The notes under the pieces are model-generated. The model saw only the letters and a program-made list of their open reading frames with translations, had not been told where the DNA came from and did not search any database. A stretch of 37,254 nt of DNA, taken from contig NZ_LMTZ01000015.1 of assembly GCF_001456025.1 (NCBI RefSeq), positions 1 through 37,254 on the forward strand, written 5' to 3'. Origin of the DNA: Mastigocoleus testarum BC008. GTDB lineage: Bacteria; Cyanobacteriota; Cyanobacteriia; Cyanobacteriales; Nostocaceae. Positions within the stretch are counted from its first letter, which is position 1. Every line of letters starts with the position of its first letter. This document shows positions 1 through 9,671 of this stretch, piece after piece. Made by a program: the position numbers and the translations under genes.

Positions 1-495
1 TTTTTACTCTTTTATTATTGATTTATTTAAGTAATTACCGATTGTGACAGTTAGAGTGCGGAAGATGGGTTGTATTGCTCAAAATAGTGGCTTAAAACAG
101 TTAAATTATTTTATTTATCAAAAATTAAATATGATATCCCTATATCTTCAGTTAATTTACGGTCCACAATCGATATAAACACTATTAATAATAGTTTTTT
201 GTAATCGCTACGATATAAATTATCTATGATATATCTCAGTAATATTTTATTAACTCTTGAACGACCCTGTGGAAAAACTTTGGGTATATTCCTCGAAGAA
301 ATACATTTTGACTAAAATTTCATTGCATTCACTTAATATCAGACTATAAATTAATATCCCAATATTCAGCAATTGCCACAAGGTCAAGCTATTCAAAGAA
401 TGTGTAATATATAACTTGTTATTTATTCGTACTTGTTTTTGTACTGATATTTACGATCGTTTTTAGTAACAATTTAAAATTTATAGTAGTTTGCG
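1..495. other. Intergenic, no gene seen
   Basis: This is AT-rich sequence with frequent stops in all frames. It contains no RNA gene or long hairpin that I can support. A single TGTGGAAAA (268-276) resembles a DnaA box but stands alone. Confidence 0.5.
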
Positions 496-675
496 ATGGA
501 AATGAATTCAGAAAGGATCAAAATTCCTTTTCCGTTTTGGGAATATCTTCAACAACCAGTATTTAGTCGTCAAAAACATTTTATAATTCATCCTCAACGT
601 TTTGCTTTGATTCATCGGATTGAGTTTCTTAAAAAATGTTGGGCTAAAGAATGTGATGCAAAAGGACCACATTAA
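496..675 (+). CDS. Small hypothetical protein (59 aa)
   Basis: This short ORF runs from ATG 496 to TAA 675; a second ATG at 502 is an alternative start. I do not recognise a named family. The composition looks protein-like: it is rich in Phe, Trp, His and Arg, begins with an aromatic stretch (FPFWEYLQQP), and ends in a basic segment with two Cys (KKCWAKECDAKGPH). There is no signal peptide or membrane segment. No good ribosome binding site precedes either ATG, which weakens the call. A 63-codon frame lies on the opposite strand over the same bases and looks less protein-like. It is probably monocistronic, with a 599-base gap before dnaE. Confidence 0.42.
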   Translation: MEMNSERIKIPFPFWEYLQQPVFSRQKHFIIHPQRFALIHRIEFLKKCWAKECDAKGPH

Positions 676-1274
676 AATTAAATTTATAGTTAAAATCATG
701 TAGTTAAAATCATGTCAATGGTGTAAGTAAAAGGTTCAAAAAAATAAACTCTATTGATGAAGTTAAATCAGAAATTATTTAGAACAAACGTTTTGAAATT
801 TGGAGGTGATAAAATAACTTTTCGTTTTTCGGTTTTCTCCAGTCGACTTTCTCTTTTCCCCCGGTAAATTCATTATTTATCTATCTCAAAATTTAATTAT
901 CTTGTAATCCTACATAATCTGAATCAGTTGATATCACTAAATACCTGTTCGAACTGTCCTTTAAGTGCATACAGCCGATTTAATTTTAAGTGAGGTAGAT
1001 CTCACATCTTTAATAATGTAGGAGCAGGGAAAATGTACTTCATTTACTTGTAAAGTCCTGCATCTGACTGTTGTCTGGTAATTGAATTGATTTTATTCAT
1101 TGTTTAGTCCTGATGATAGGTGCATTTACTAAATCTTTCTCCATGCTTGCTTCGCACCTCGAAACATTGAAGTTTTTTGGAGAAAATCTAAATTAAGATA
1201 AACTTATAGCCCTAATCTCCAACATACGCTACTCTGGAAAACACTTGTGGTTTTTGAGTGCCGGGTGAAACAAT
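676..1274. other. Intergenic leader region upstream of dnaE
   Basis: There is no coding frame that I can support. The region must hold the dnaE promoter and leader, but I could not pick a convincing -35/-10 pair. A GGGTGA about 7 bases before ATG 1275 is a plausible ribosome binding site. Confidence 0.45.
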
Positions 1275-3896
1275 ATGTCCTTTGTTCCTTTACATATTCA
1301 TAGCGACTATAGTTTACTTGATGGAGCATCCCAATTGCCTAATTTGATAGATAAGGCTATTGGATTAGGAATGGAGGCGATCGCACTCACGGACCACGGT
1401 GTAATGTACGGCGCGATCGAGTTAATCAAAACTTGTCGTGGCAAAAATATCAAGCCAATTATTGGCAATGAAATGTATATTATTAACGGCGATATAACGA
1501 AACAAGAACGCCGTCCTCGTTACCACCAAGTTGTTTTAGCTAAAAATACTCAGGGCTATAAGAATTTAGTTAAATTAACTACGACTTCTCACCTCAAAGG
1601 CGTACAGGGTAGGGGTATTTTTTCCCGACCTTGCATTAATAAAGAATTATTAAAAGAATATCATCAAGATTTGATAGTTACGAGTGCTTGTCTGGGTGGA
1701 GAAGTTCCCCAAGCAATTCTTAGTAGTAGACCAGATGCAGCACGTAAAGTTGCAAAATGGTACAAAGATGTTTTTGGTGAAGATTATTATCTAGAAATTC
1801 AAGACCATGGTTCTCGGGAAGACCGAGTTGTGAATGTCGAAATCGTTAAAATTGCGAAAGAATTAGATATCAAAGTTATTGCAACCAACGATTCCCATTT
1901 TATTTCTTGTTATGACGTAGAAGCTCACGATGCTTTATTGTGCATTCAAACAGGTAAAAAGATTTTTGAAGATAACCGCATGCGTTACAGCGGTACAGAA
2001 TATCTCAAATCTGCTGAGGAAATGAAACAGCTATTCCGCGATCATTTACCTTCAGATATCATTGAAGAAGCGATAAACAACACGTTGGAAGTAGCGGAGA
2101 AAATCGAACCTTACAATATTCTTGGAGAACCGCGCATTCCTCATTTTCCCATTCCTTCAGGACATACTGCCGATACCTACGTCGAAGAAGTTTCTTGGGG
2201 AGGTTTACTAGAAAAACTGAATTGCAAACATCGCCAAGAAGTACCTCTTTCTTATAAAGAAAGGTTGGAATACGAGTTGAAAATGATTCAGCGAATGGGA
2301 TTTTCAACTTATTTTTTGGTGGTGTGGGATTACATTAAATTTGCTCGGGATAGTAGTATCCCTGTTGGTCCGGGTCGCGGTTCGGCTGCAGGTTCGTTGG
2401 TAGCTTACACCATGGGTATTACTAATATCGATCCAGTGCATCATGGTTTGCTGTTTGAAAGATTTCTCAACCCGGAACGGAAATCTATGCCTGATATTGA
2501 TACGGATTTCTGTATCGAACAACGTGACAAAGTTATTGATTATGTTACGCGTACCTACGGAGAGGATAAGGTAGCTCAAATTATTACTTTCAACCGTATG
2601 ACTTCCAAGGCGGTATTGAAAGATGTGGCAAGGGTGCTCAATATTCCTTACAGCGAATCTGACAAAATGGCAAAAATGATTCCGGTTGCAAGGGGTAAGC
2701 CAGCCAAGCTGCAAAAAATGATTTCTGATGATACCCCAGAACCAGAATTTAAAGAAAGATATGATAACGAACCTCATGTTCGTCATTGGATTGATATGGC
2801 GATCCGGATTGAGGGGACAAACAAAACTTTTGGCGTTCATGCTGCTGGGGTAGTAATTTCCGCCGACCCCCTAGATGAAATCGTACCGTTACAAAAAAAT
2901 AATGATGGTTCTGTAATTACTCAGTACTATATGGAAGATTTAGAAGCACTGGGTTTGTTAAAAATGGATTTTCTGGGTCTGAAAAATTTAACTATGATTC
3001 AGAAAACTCTTGATTTAATCGAACAAAATCACAATTGTAAAATTGACGCCTACGATATCACTACTCAAGCAAGGAAAGCACAAAAAATTCTAGAAAAAGG
3101 CGAACATAAAACCTTACCAAAAGATGTTCAGAAAACTTACAACCTTTTAGAAGCAGGAGAGTTAGAAGGTGTTTTTCAGTTAGAATCTTCAGGGATGCGT
3201 CAAATTGTGAGAGATTTGAAGCCTTCTAACATCGAAGATATATCTTCAATTTTGGCACTTTATCGACCGGGACCCTTGGATGCAGGATTAATCCCCCACT
3301 TTATTGATCGCAAACACGGTCGCGAAGAAATTGATTACGAACATAAAATCTTAGAACCAATTTTGGATGAGACCTATGGAATTATGGTCTATCAGGAGCA
3401 AATTATGAAAATTGCTCAGGATATGGCTGGATATTCCTTGGGACAAGCGGATTTGTTGCGCCGCGCTATGGGTAAAAAGAAACTCAAAGAGATGCAGAAG
3501 CATCGAGAAATTTTTATTGATGGTTCGGCAAAAAATGGTGTGAATAAAAAAATTGCCGAGCAGTTATTCGACCAAATGGTGAAGTTTGCCGAATATTGTT
3601 TAACCTACGATACAGAAGTTTTAACGGTTGAATATGGTTTTATGCCAATTGGGGCAATTGTGGAAAAAGGTATTGAGTGTAATGTTTATAGTGTTGATAG
3701 GAATGGCAATATTTACACCCAACCCATTGCTCAATGGCATAATCGCGGACAACAAGAAGTTTTTGAATATGAGTTAGAAGATGGTTCGACAATTCGGGCG
3801 ACAAAAGACCATAAATTTATGACAACTGATGGTGAGATGTTGCCAATTGATGAAATTTTTGTTCGGGAATTAGATTTAAAGCAAGTTAAAATCTGA
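1275..3896 (+). CDS. dnaE: DNA polymerase III alpha subunit, N-terminal half, with split-intein N fragment
   Basis: This is the catalytic subunit of the replicative polymerase, present here only as its N-terminal part. Residues 1 to about 210 form the PHP domain ([11 protein letters not shown] near the start, then LTDHG and NDSHF). The Pol III family palm follows, with [10 protein letters not shown] from residue 365 and the catalytic acidic motif PDIDTDF at 406-412. The polymerase sequence ends at ...KFAEY (residue 774), and residues 775-873 are the N-half of the DnaE split intein. The full active enzyme needs the C-terminal dnaE gene, which in cyanobacteria lies elsewhere; it is not in this window. 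The split product is joined by protein trans-splicing. The start at 1275 fits the PHP motif position and a GGGTGA ribosome binding site. Confidence 0.97.
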   Translation: MSFVPLHIHSDYSLLDGASQLPNLIDKAIGLGMEAIALTDHGVMYGAIELIKTCRGKNIKPIIGNEMYIINGDITKQERRPRYHQVVLAKNTQGYKNLVKLTTTSHLKGVQGRGIFSRPCINKELLKEYHQDLIVTSACLGGEVPQAILSSRPDAARKVAKWYKDVFGEDYYLEIQDHGSREDRVVNVEIVKIAKELDIKVIATNDSHFISCYDVEAHDALLCIQTGKKIFEDNRMRYSGTEYLKSAEEMKQLFRDHLPSDIIEEAINNTLEVAEKIEPYNILGEPRIPHFPIPSGHTADTYVEEVSWGGLLEKLNCKHRQEVPLSYKERLEYELKMIQRMGFSTYFLVVWDYIKFARDSSIPVGPGRGSAAGSLVAYTMGITNIDPVHHGLLFERFLNPERKSMPDIDTDFCIEQRDKVIDYVTRTYGEDKVAQIITFNRMTSKAVLKDVARVLNIPYSESDKMAKMIPVARGKPAKLQKMISDDTPEPEFKERYDNEPHVRHWIDMAIRIEGTNKTFGVHAAGVVISADPLDEIVPLQKNNDGSVITQYYMEDLEALGLLKMDFLGLKNLTMIQKTLDLIEQNHNCKIDAYDITTQARKAQKILEKGEHKTLPKDVQKTYNLLEAGELEGVFQLESSGMRQIVRDLKPSNIEDISSILALYRPGPLDAGLIPHFIDRKHGREEIDYEHKILEPILDETYGIMVYQEQIMKIAQDMAGYSLGQADLLRRAMGKKKLKEMQKHREIFIDGSAKNGVNKKIAEQLFDQMVKFAEYCLTYDTEVLTVEYGFMPIGAIVEKGIECNVYSVDRNGNIYTQPIAQWHNRGQQEVFEYELEDGSTIRATKDHKFMTTDGEMLPIDEIFVRELDLKQVKI
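3597..3893 (+). other. Split DnaE intein, N-terminal fragment (99 aa)
   Basis: It begins with the nucleophile Cys775 (intein Cys1) directly after the extein sequence KFAEY and runs to the stop codon. The block B residues are intact: T69 and H72 of the intein (motif ATKDHKF). The sequence closely resembles the Nostoc punctiforme DnaE N-intein from memory, including stretches such as IYTQP and LPIDEIF. The length of 99 residues is close to the 102 of that intein. It has no endonuclease domain. Splicing requires the C-intein of about 36 residues, encoded with the C-terminal half of dnaE at another locus. Confidence 0.96.
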
Positions 3897-4354
3897 TTTT
3901 TACAGTATGAAAAAGGCGATCTTAAAAGTTTCCCACAACTTAATCTTTCTGTTGTTTTAGCCTAAATAGATGCGAACAATATTGTTTGTGATTTATTTTA
4001 CGCTTGTCATTTCATAAATGCGTAGCTAAACTTAAATTTGAAATTATGTAATTGTTCCTATGAGTGTACTTCAATTAAGTATTCGCATTTCGTTAGAAAT
4101 GGAACTGTGGATAAATCATCATGCAAAAGGAAATCACACCAGTATTAAATTAATTACTTACACTTGATTTTGTTACCTCAGCAGTGTTGATGATGTGCTA
4201 CTCGGCTGCAGATTTAAGCTTTGTTAAATTTCTAAATCCTGTGATTAATTTTTGAACATTAATTCTCAGCAATTCATTAATAAATGTCAGTCAGCAACAG
4301 CAATTCCTCATTCGCTTCAAATTTTTAATTTTTAATATAATTAGCTATAAGAAT
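3897..4354. other. Intergenic, mostly empty; holds one short RHH-like frame
   Basis: Apart from the short frame at 4060-4167, I see no gene. There is no convincing terminator with a T-run after dnaE. Confidence 0.4.
4060..4167 (+). pseudogene. Possible ribbon-helix-helix antitoxin fragment (35 aa)
   Basis: This short frame begins MSVLQLSIRIS and continues with LEMELWINHHAKGNHTS. It looks like the N-terminal beta strand and first helix of a ribbon-helix-helix DNA-binding domain (pattern: alternating polar/hydrophobic strand, then E-L-x-W-I and A-K-x-x). The second helix is missing, and no toxin gene is adjacent. It sits in a decayed accessory stretch next to the EAD1 remnant, so it may be a relic of a toxin-antitoxin unit. 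The match is by eye only and could be chance. Confidence 0.25.
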
Positions 4355-4925
4355 ATGCGTTTATCTGGTGAAGAGCGTAAAAAATTACAATATGCTTTAA
4401 TTGGTATCGTATGGGTTGGATAAAAATCTAAATGAAATTACCCAAGATGGTAACCTACAAAAAAATACACATGACTTAATAAAATATGCGTGTGCTAATG
4501 GCCGGATTGATGATTTAATTAATGGTGCACTCAAAATAAATCCTAGAAATACCTATTTAAGGGAAATTGCTCAAGAATTAAAATATAAACAATCTAAACC
4601 AGAACAACTTAAAACAAAACTAGATACACAGAATAACCCAAAAAAAGACTTGCCAAATAGACTTACTTTTTCAGCCTTTATATCTTTAGTTATATTATTA
4701 ATGATTTTGTGGTTGGGTATAAAAATTCCGTTACCTTCAAAACCTGAATATCCCAAGCCTACTCCAACAACTGAACTTCCAAAACCTACTCTAATACCTG
4801 AACCTTTAAAAACTACTCCAATAACTAAACCTCCAGGAACTCAATATATTAGACTCGTCCATAAATTTATAATCCATGCTGTACAAGCATTTCAAAGATT
4901 ATTCATATGTATTCAATCAACGTAG
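4355..4925 (+). pseudogene. Broken EAD1-type (effector-associated domain) membrane protein
   Basis: The true start appears to be ATG 4355, reading MRLSGEERKKLQYALI, which fits the beginning of an effector-associated domain 1 (EAD1). The frame then closes within about 23 codons. The rest of the domain continues in another frame from about 4401: LVSYGLDKNLNEI, then HDLIKYACANGRIDDLI and NPRNTYLREIAQEL. EAD1 domains normally have about 10-12 residues between these parts, so roughly 30-35 bases seem to have been lost out of frame. The second frame continues into a hydrophobic segment (FISLVILLMILWLGI) and a Pro/Thr/Lys-rich tail, and stops at 4925 with no effector domain. In the family, EAD1 is an adaptor that recruits effectors in NTP-dependent conflict and signalling systems. 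A functional protein starting at TTG 4401 is possible but unlikely. Confidence 0.55.
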
Positions 4926-5095
4926 GAATTAGGGTTTAAGATAGTTGATGATAGTTTAGAGAAAAAAGATAGGATTTTCAAATTTTAAGCATGGATATTA
5001 TTTCTTATGTTGTAAAAGATTTCAAAGTTATATTCCATAGGCTTTTTTCTATAAAATATAAAATTTTACATTCTATCTTTCTGCAAATTTAATTT

Positions 5096-5479
5096 ATGGA
5101 CAGGTCTATTATCGACCATATAAAATCTGGCAAACTATTTGTAGTTTATTTTAAGCAAGGTATCAATAATATTGGCACCTTAAAAGCAGGAACATCTTAT
5201 GAGGTAATTTATGAAAATAGAGGGTTTGTAACTTATGGTCAACGTGTTGGTGAAGAAGATTTCTTTTGCTATATCCCCGGTTATAGTAACGCGAATATAA
5301 ATAAGAATGAGATATCATTATGGAATGCAATATTCACTTTTGATGAAAATAAAAAAATTTATTATCAGGGAAGAATTATTGGAAATTTAGAACTTGATAC
5401 TAAATATATTCCAGAATGGTGGGTACAGAAAGATAGGGTATGTAAAAAAAGAGAGAAACATTCACAGTTAAACAATTAG
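5096..5479 (+). CDS. Hypothetical protein (127 aa)
   Basis: I do not recognise this protein. It starts at ATG 5096 and its stop is 5 bases before the start of the saccharopine dehydrogenase-like gene, so the two may be cotranscribed. It has no signal peptide or membrane segment. The sequence alternates hydrophobic and charged residues, suggesting a small beta-rich fold (VVYFKQG, TSYEVIYENRGFVTYGQ, FFCYIPGYSN), with two aromatic patches (IPEWWVQK near the end) and a basic Lys/Arg tail. The base composition is very AT-rich, like the EAD1 remnant upstream and less like the gene downstream, so it may belong to the accessory patch. No ribosome binding site is obvious. Confidence 0.55.
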   Translation: MDRSIIDHIKSGKLFVVYFKQGINNIGTLKAGTSYEVIYENRGFVTYGQRVGEEDFFCYIPGYSNANINKNEISLWNAIFTFDENKKIYYQGRIIGNLELDTKYIPEWWVQKDRVCKKREKHSQLNN

Positions 5480-5484
5480 ATTCT

Positions 5485-6684
5485 ATGAAAGTAGGAATTC
5501 TTCGAGAAGGTAAAGCCAAAACTGATACTAGAGTTGCACTCACACCAAAGCAATGCCGAGATTTACAAGATAAATATCAAAACTTAGAAATATTTGTCCA
5601 GCCGAGTCCAGATCGTTGCTTTAGAGACGAAGAATATCAAAGTCAAGGTATTCGGATCGAGGAAAATCTTTCAGAATGCGAACTGTTGTTAGGGGTCAAA
5701 GAAGTTCCCATTTCAATGCTGATACCCCAGAAAACCTATCTATTTTTCTCTCACACGATTAAAAAGCAACCATACAACCGCGAGCTTTTACGTTCAATCT
5801 TGCAGAAGAAAATTCGCTTGATTGATTATGAATGTCTGCGAAATACAGGCGGTAAACGAGTAATTGCTTTTGGACGCTGGGCTGGAATTGTTGGAGCTCA
5901 TAATGCCATTCTCACCTGGGGAAGACGTGAGGGAAAGTTTAATCTCAAACCCATGTACAAATGTCATGACTGGGCTGAAGCTCAAACTTATTATCAAAAT
6001 TTACCTCTTTCTCATATAAAGTTGGTTGTTACTGGAGAAGGTAGGGTTGGTAATGGTGCGACTGAAACTTTAGACTTGATGGGAATCAAAAGGATTTCAC
6101 CTCAAGAATTTCTCGAGAACAACAAAGCCGAACCTATTTACACACAGCTAGGGGTTAAGGATATGTATCGCCAGGAAGGAGAAACTTCCTTTGATGAGCA
6201 TCATTATTATCAACATCCCGAACAATACATTTCTTGCTTCCAGCCTTACACCCATACTGCAAATATTATGCTGAATGGTATCTATTGGGATAAACGCATT
6301 CCAGTTTTCTTTAGCAAAGAAGATATGAAGCATGAGAATTTTACTATTCGGGTGATTGCCGATGTCACTTGTGATATTGCTCCAGATTCTTCCATCCCTT
6401 CGACAATTAGAGCTTCTTCTATTACCGAGCCGATTTATGGTTATGACCCCTTATCATTTCAGGAAGCTGAGCCATTCCAAAATAACTGCATTGATGTCAT
6501 GGCAGTAGATAATTTACCTAATGAATTACCGAGGGATGCTTCAGAAGATTTTGGTAATCAACTAATCTCAACAGTATGGTCAGAATTAAATCAAAGCGAT
6601 AGTCGGATGATTTATAAAGGAACAATTGCTTTGAATGGTGAATTAAATAAGCCTTATGAATATCTACAAGATTATGTAAATTAA
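5485..6684 (+). CDS. Saccharopine dehydrogenase (LYS1-like) / alanine dehydrogenase superfamily
   Basis: This is a 399-aa NAD(P)-dependent oxidoreductase of the alanine dehydrogenase/saccharopine dehydrogenase fold. It starts MKVGILREGK and has the family signature TRVALTP. Lys72 (in LLGVKEVP) and His90 (in FFSHT) fall where the catalytic Lys and His lie in yeast saccharopine dehydrogenase (LYS1). VVTGEGRVGNGA (about 182-193) is the dinucleotide-binding turn. The C-terminal part has VIADVTCDIAPDSSIPST, also typical. LYS1 catalyses interconversion of saccharopine with lysine plus 2-oxoglutarate. Cyanobacteria make lysine by the diaminopimelate route, so the real role here may be lysine breakdown or a related amino-acid reaction. 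Substrate is inferred from the family only. Confidence 0.82.
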   Translation: MKVGILREGKAKTDTRVALTPKQCRDLQDKYQNLEIFVQPSPDRCFRDEEYQSQGIRIEENLSECELLLGVKEVPISMLIPQKTYLFFSHTIKKQPYNRELLRSILQKKIRLIDYECLRNTGGKRVIAFGRWAGIVGAHNAILTWGRREGKFNLKPMYKCHDWAEAQTYYQNLPLSHIKLVVTGEGRVGNGATETLDLMGIKRISPQEFLENNKAEPIYTQLGVKDMYRQEGETSFDEHHYYQHPEQYISCFQPYTHTANIMLNGIYWDKRIPVFFSKEDMKHENFTIRVIADVTCDIAPDSSIPSTIRASSITEPIYGYDPLSFQEAEPFQNNCIDVMAVDNLPNELPRDASEDFGNQLISTVWSELNQSDSRMIYKGTIALNGELNKPYEYLQDYVN

Positions 6685-7094
6685 AGTGTTTATGTAAATC
6701 AAAGTTTTATTCTGATTAAATTTGATTCAAAACCAAAAATAAAAACCTCAACAAGTGCAGCTGTGAGAGCAAGCAACTTGCTGGGGCTTTAACCACCTAA
6801 GAAGATTTGATATGAGTCTGTAGCAATGATTTCTGAATTAATATCGCTTCACAGATTACCAATGAAAGTAATCTTCCAGCACAAAAAACAGATAGTTATT
6901 TTTATTTCTGATTTTTTTATTTCTGGAAATGGTGACGAATTACTTTTTCAATTACTTGAAAAAATTTTTTCTGAGGAAACCTTATTTAGCTACTTAATTA
7001 TGATAATTCTTTATTCTCGGATTTTTAACCTGAGAAACTCATATAAATCTAATACAAAACATCATGTTTTTATCTTTTGAATTGGTATTAGGTT

Positions 7095-7240
7095 ATATAG
7101 CGCTACACGCAAGTAAAAAGTCATTAGCATAGCTTGTCCGTAGGACATAAGCCTAACACGTATGGCTTAAGCGGGTAATATATGTCCTAATGTAGCTTCT
7201 TCATAGTGCTATAACCGTAAATATAGCGCTACACGCAAGT
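7095..7240. repeat. 20-bp direct repeats flanking an imperfect inverted repeat
   Basis: An identical 20-mer (ATATAGCGCTACACGCAAGT) occurs at 7095-7114 and 7221-7240. Between them is an imperfect inverted repeat: TAGGACATAAGCC (from about 7131) answers GGCTT and TATGTCCTA (to about 7182). This looks like a dispersed palindromic element of the sort common in filamentous cyanobacteria. Confidence 0.75.
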
Positions 7241-7264
7241 TGAAAGTCAAAAGTTTAATAGTCA

Positions 7265-7293
7265 TAAGAAAAGGGCACGACATTGTCGTACCC
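7265..7293 (-). terminator. Rho-independent terminator of ftsH
   Basis: On the minus strand, just after the ftsH stop, GGGTACGAC - AAT - GTCGTGCCC forms a 9-bp stem (one G-T pair) followed by TTTTCTT. The spacing of about 28 bases from the stop codon and the T-run make this a strong call. Confidence 0.85.
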
Positions 7294-7320
7294 CTGCCAT
7301 CAAATTCTTAATAAAATAAA

Positions 7321-9207
7321 CTACAAGCTTGGTGCAAACTGTGGTTTATCTGGTACTTCTGCATACTCAGACACAATTTGTCGAAATTCATCTCCGTCGA
7401 TAGTTTCTTTCTCGATTAACAAATCCACAACTCGATCCATTAAAGAACGATTATTGCGCATTATGTCGAGCGCTGATTTGTAACACTCATCAACAATTGT
7501 GCGAACTTGACTGTCAATACGGGCTGCAATCGACTCAGAATATTCCGAACGAGTCATCCAGTCACGTCCTAAGAAAACTTCTCCTGACTGACTTTCCAAA
7601 GAAAGTGGTCCCAAGTCAGACATCCCAAAACGAGTTACCATTTGTCGTGCCATACCTGTTACTTGCTGCAGGTCATTTCCGGCACCAGTAGTAATTTCAT
7701 CTCTACCAAAAATTACGTCTTCGGCTGCACGACCACCCAAAGCACCTGTAATCCTCGCTTTAAGTTGAGAACGAGTAATTAAACCTGATTCCTCACTGGG
7801 GGTAAACCAAGTTAACCCTTGTGCTTGACCGCGAGGAATTAAAGTAACTTTCTGTACTGGGTCGTGGTCCTTAAGTAAAGTACCAACTAAAGCATGTCCT
7901 ATTTCATGGTAAGCAATTAAGCGTTTACTCTTGCTATCTACCAATGGAGTACCTTCCATCCCAGCGACTACCCGGTCAACCGCATCATCAATTTCTAACA
8001 GGGTAATAGCTTCTTTACGACGACGAGCGGTGAGAATGGCTGCTTCATTAAGCAAGTTGGCTAAGTCAGCACCGGTAAATCCTGGAGTCCGACGAGCAAT
8101 GGTTTCCAAAGAAACGCTTTCGTCAATCTTTTTATTACGAGCATGAACTCTAAGTACTTCCAAGCGTCCTTTAATATCTGGTGCATCCACTGTAACCTGT
8201 CTATCAAAACGTCCGGGACGTAATAGTGCTGCATCCAAAACATCGGGACGGTTGGTTGCAGCAATAATAATGATACCGGAATTACCTTCAAAACCATCCA
8301 TTTCGGTTAATAATTGGTTGAGGGTTTGTTCCCGTTCGTCATTACCACCACCGATACCAGCACCACGCTGTCTTCCAACTGCGTCAATTTCATCGATAAA
8401 GATAATACATGGTGCATTATCTTTAGCTTTTTTGAATAGATCGCGAACTCGGGAAGCACCAACACCAACAAACATTTCCACGAATTCAGAACCGGAAATG
8501 CTGAAGAAAGGTACGCCTGCTTCACCAGCGATCGCTTTAGCTAATAATGTTTTACCAGTTCCCGGAGGTCCTACTAACAATACGCCTTTGGGAATGCGTG
8601 CGCCTACTGCTGTAAATCTTTCTGGTTGCTTGAGGAAGGTAACTACTTCTTGTAGTTCTTCTTTTGCTTCCTCAATGCCTGCAACGTCATCAAATTTTAC
8701 TCCGGTTTTAGCTTCCATTTGGAAACGCGCTTTGGATTTACCGAAGTTCATTGCTTGACCGGGACCACCGGGCATATTGCTAGAACGACGGAACAAGAAG
8801 AATAAACCGGTAATGAGTAAAATTGGGAAAATTAGATTGCCCAATAGTCCCCAAATTGCTCCATCATTGCGCATGGGATGAGCAGCAAAGTTGACTCCTT
8901 TCTCCTCAAGCTTCTCAATTAACTCGGGAGCATTAATAGGCAAATCTACCCTAACTCGCTGCAAACGATTATCAAGTTCTGGATCCTTCGTTTGTACAAT
9001 GGCCGTTCTTCCACCTTCATAAAAATCTACGGTGGATATCTGCTCGGCATCCAGATATTCCAGAAAGCGCCCATAGGTCATACGGGTACTGGCTGTGTTT
9101 TTAGTTAAATCAGCTGGAGAACTACTAAAAGCCCCCTGCCAAAAGAAAAAGCCAATTACCAAAGCAGGCAATGTCCAAAGTACTAGGACTCTCCAGGAGA
9201 ATTTCAT
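7321..9207 (-). CDS. ftsH: ATP-dependent zinc metalloprotease FtsH (FtsH2/Slr0228 type)
   Basis: This 628-aa membrane-bound AAA+ protease degrades damaged membrane proteins, in cyanobacteria including photodamaged photosystem II D1. Two membrane segments lie at about 5-24 and 119-140. The AAA domain has Walker A GPPGTGKT (213-220), Walker B IIFIDEID (about 268-275) and the second region of homology ([17 protein letters not shown]). The zinc site is HEIGH (434-438), a variant of the usual HEAGH with both His and Glu kept. The N-terminus ([21 protein letters not shown]) and the [20 protein letters not shown] linker closely resemble Synechocystis Slr0228 (FtsH2), the type that pairs with FtsH3 in thylakoids. 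It is a single gene with its own terminator at 7265-7293. Confidence 0.96.
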   Translation of the reverse strand: MKFSWRVLVLWTLPALVIGFFFWQGAFSSSPADLTKNTASTRMTYGRFLEYLDAEQISTVDFYEGGRTAIVQTKDPELDNRLQRVRVDLPINAPELIEKLEEKGVNFAAHPMRNDGAIWGLLGNLIFPILLITGLFFLFRRSSNMPGGPGQAMNFGKSKARFQMEAKTGVKFDDVAGIEEAKEELQEVVTFLKQPERFTAVGARIPKGVLLVGPPGTGKTLLAKAIAGEAGVPFFSISGSEFVEMFVGVGASRVRDLFKKAKDNAPCIIFIDEIDAVGRQRGAGIGGGNDEREQTLNQLLTEMDGFEGNSGIIIIAATNRPDVLDAALLRPGRFDRQVTVDAPDIKGRLEVLRVHARNKKIDESVSLETIARRTPGFTGADLANLLNEAAILTARRRKEAITLLEIDDAVDRVVAGMEGTPLVDSKSKRLIAYHEIGHALVGTLLKDHDPVQKVTLIPRGQAQGLTWFTPSEESGLITRSQLKARITGALGGRAAEDVIFGRDEITTGAGNDLQQVTGMARQMVTRFGMSDLGPLSLESQSGEVFLGRDWMTRSEYSESIAARIDSQVRTIVDECYKSALDIMRNNRSLMDRVVDLLIEKETIDGDEFRQIVSEYAEVPDKPQFAPSL

Positions 9208-9671
9208 TTTAATTTGCCTCTAGATGCTGATACAACTAATCAGCAATAGCACTTGAAGGAATATAGGAATATATTTCCCTGTTACTATGCTGTTAAACGG
9301 ATGTTTATAATTCCACTTTATTTAATACAACTGTTCCAACTGAACTGTTACAGAGTTTAATATTCCTATAACATGTTCAGAGTTTTAGTAAGAATCTTAA
9401 TTAAATGTAACTTAATTTTAAGACATTAAACCACTTAGATCCTAATTCTAATTCGATCGTTCTGTGCGAACGTCTTCAAAAAAATACTTATTTATCTCGC
9501 TTATTTCTCCGGATACCAAGAAGATTAGCTCTTGCTAAACGCCGTTGTGCGTATTGCAAAATTAAGGAATAGTACTTGAAATTCCTCAGTCTTCATGGTT
9601 TAACATTGTCCACTCATATGCTAGCCGTGGGATAGCTTACCATCTATTCGCTTATTATCAAACTGCAAAGA
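9208..9671. other. Intergenic between ftsH and cobA
   Basis: No coding frame or RNA gene is visible. It carries the ftsH promoter region (minus strand) and the 3' side of the cbiX-cobA unit. I found no clear terminator for cobA. Confidence 0.45.

Larger units (their letters stand above)
6685..7320. other. Intergenic, repeats near the 3' end of ftsH
   Basis: There is no gene that I can support. A small hairpin (AGCAAG-CAA-CTTGCT, 6768-6782) lies downstream of the saccharopine dehydrogenase-like gene and could help end its transcript, though it lacks a clear T-run. Repeats at 7095-7240 and the ftsH terminator are listed separately. Confidence 0.5.

Noticed and set aside
508..699. 63-codon frame on the minus strand
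   Set aside because: It overlaps the more protein-like plus-strand frame 496-675, is Phe/Leu/Lys rich without any motif, and reads like a shadow.
2059..2840. Minus-strand frames inside dnaE
   Set aside because: They lie fully within the polymerase coding sequence, which has complete motifs there, and show no domain of their own.
4106..4114. Perfect DnaA-box sequence (TGTGGATAA)
   Set aside because: A single box without a cluster, AT-rich unwinding element pattern or dnaA/dnaN neighbours does not support an origin.
6826..7080. 84-codon plus-strand frame
   Set aside because: It is very rich in Ile, Phe and Leu from AT-rich DNA, has no ribosome binding site and shows no recognisable motif.
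8252..8758. 168-codon plus-strand frame antisense to ftsH
   Set aside because: It lies over the AAA domain of ftsH; its Ser/Pro/Ala-rich composition is typical of an antisense shadow.
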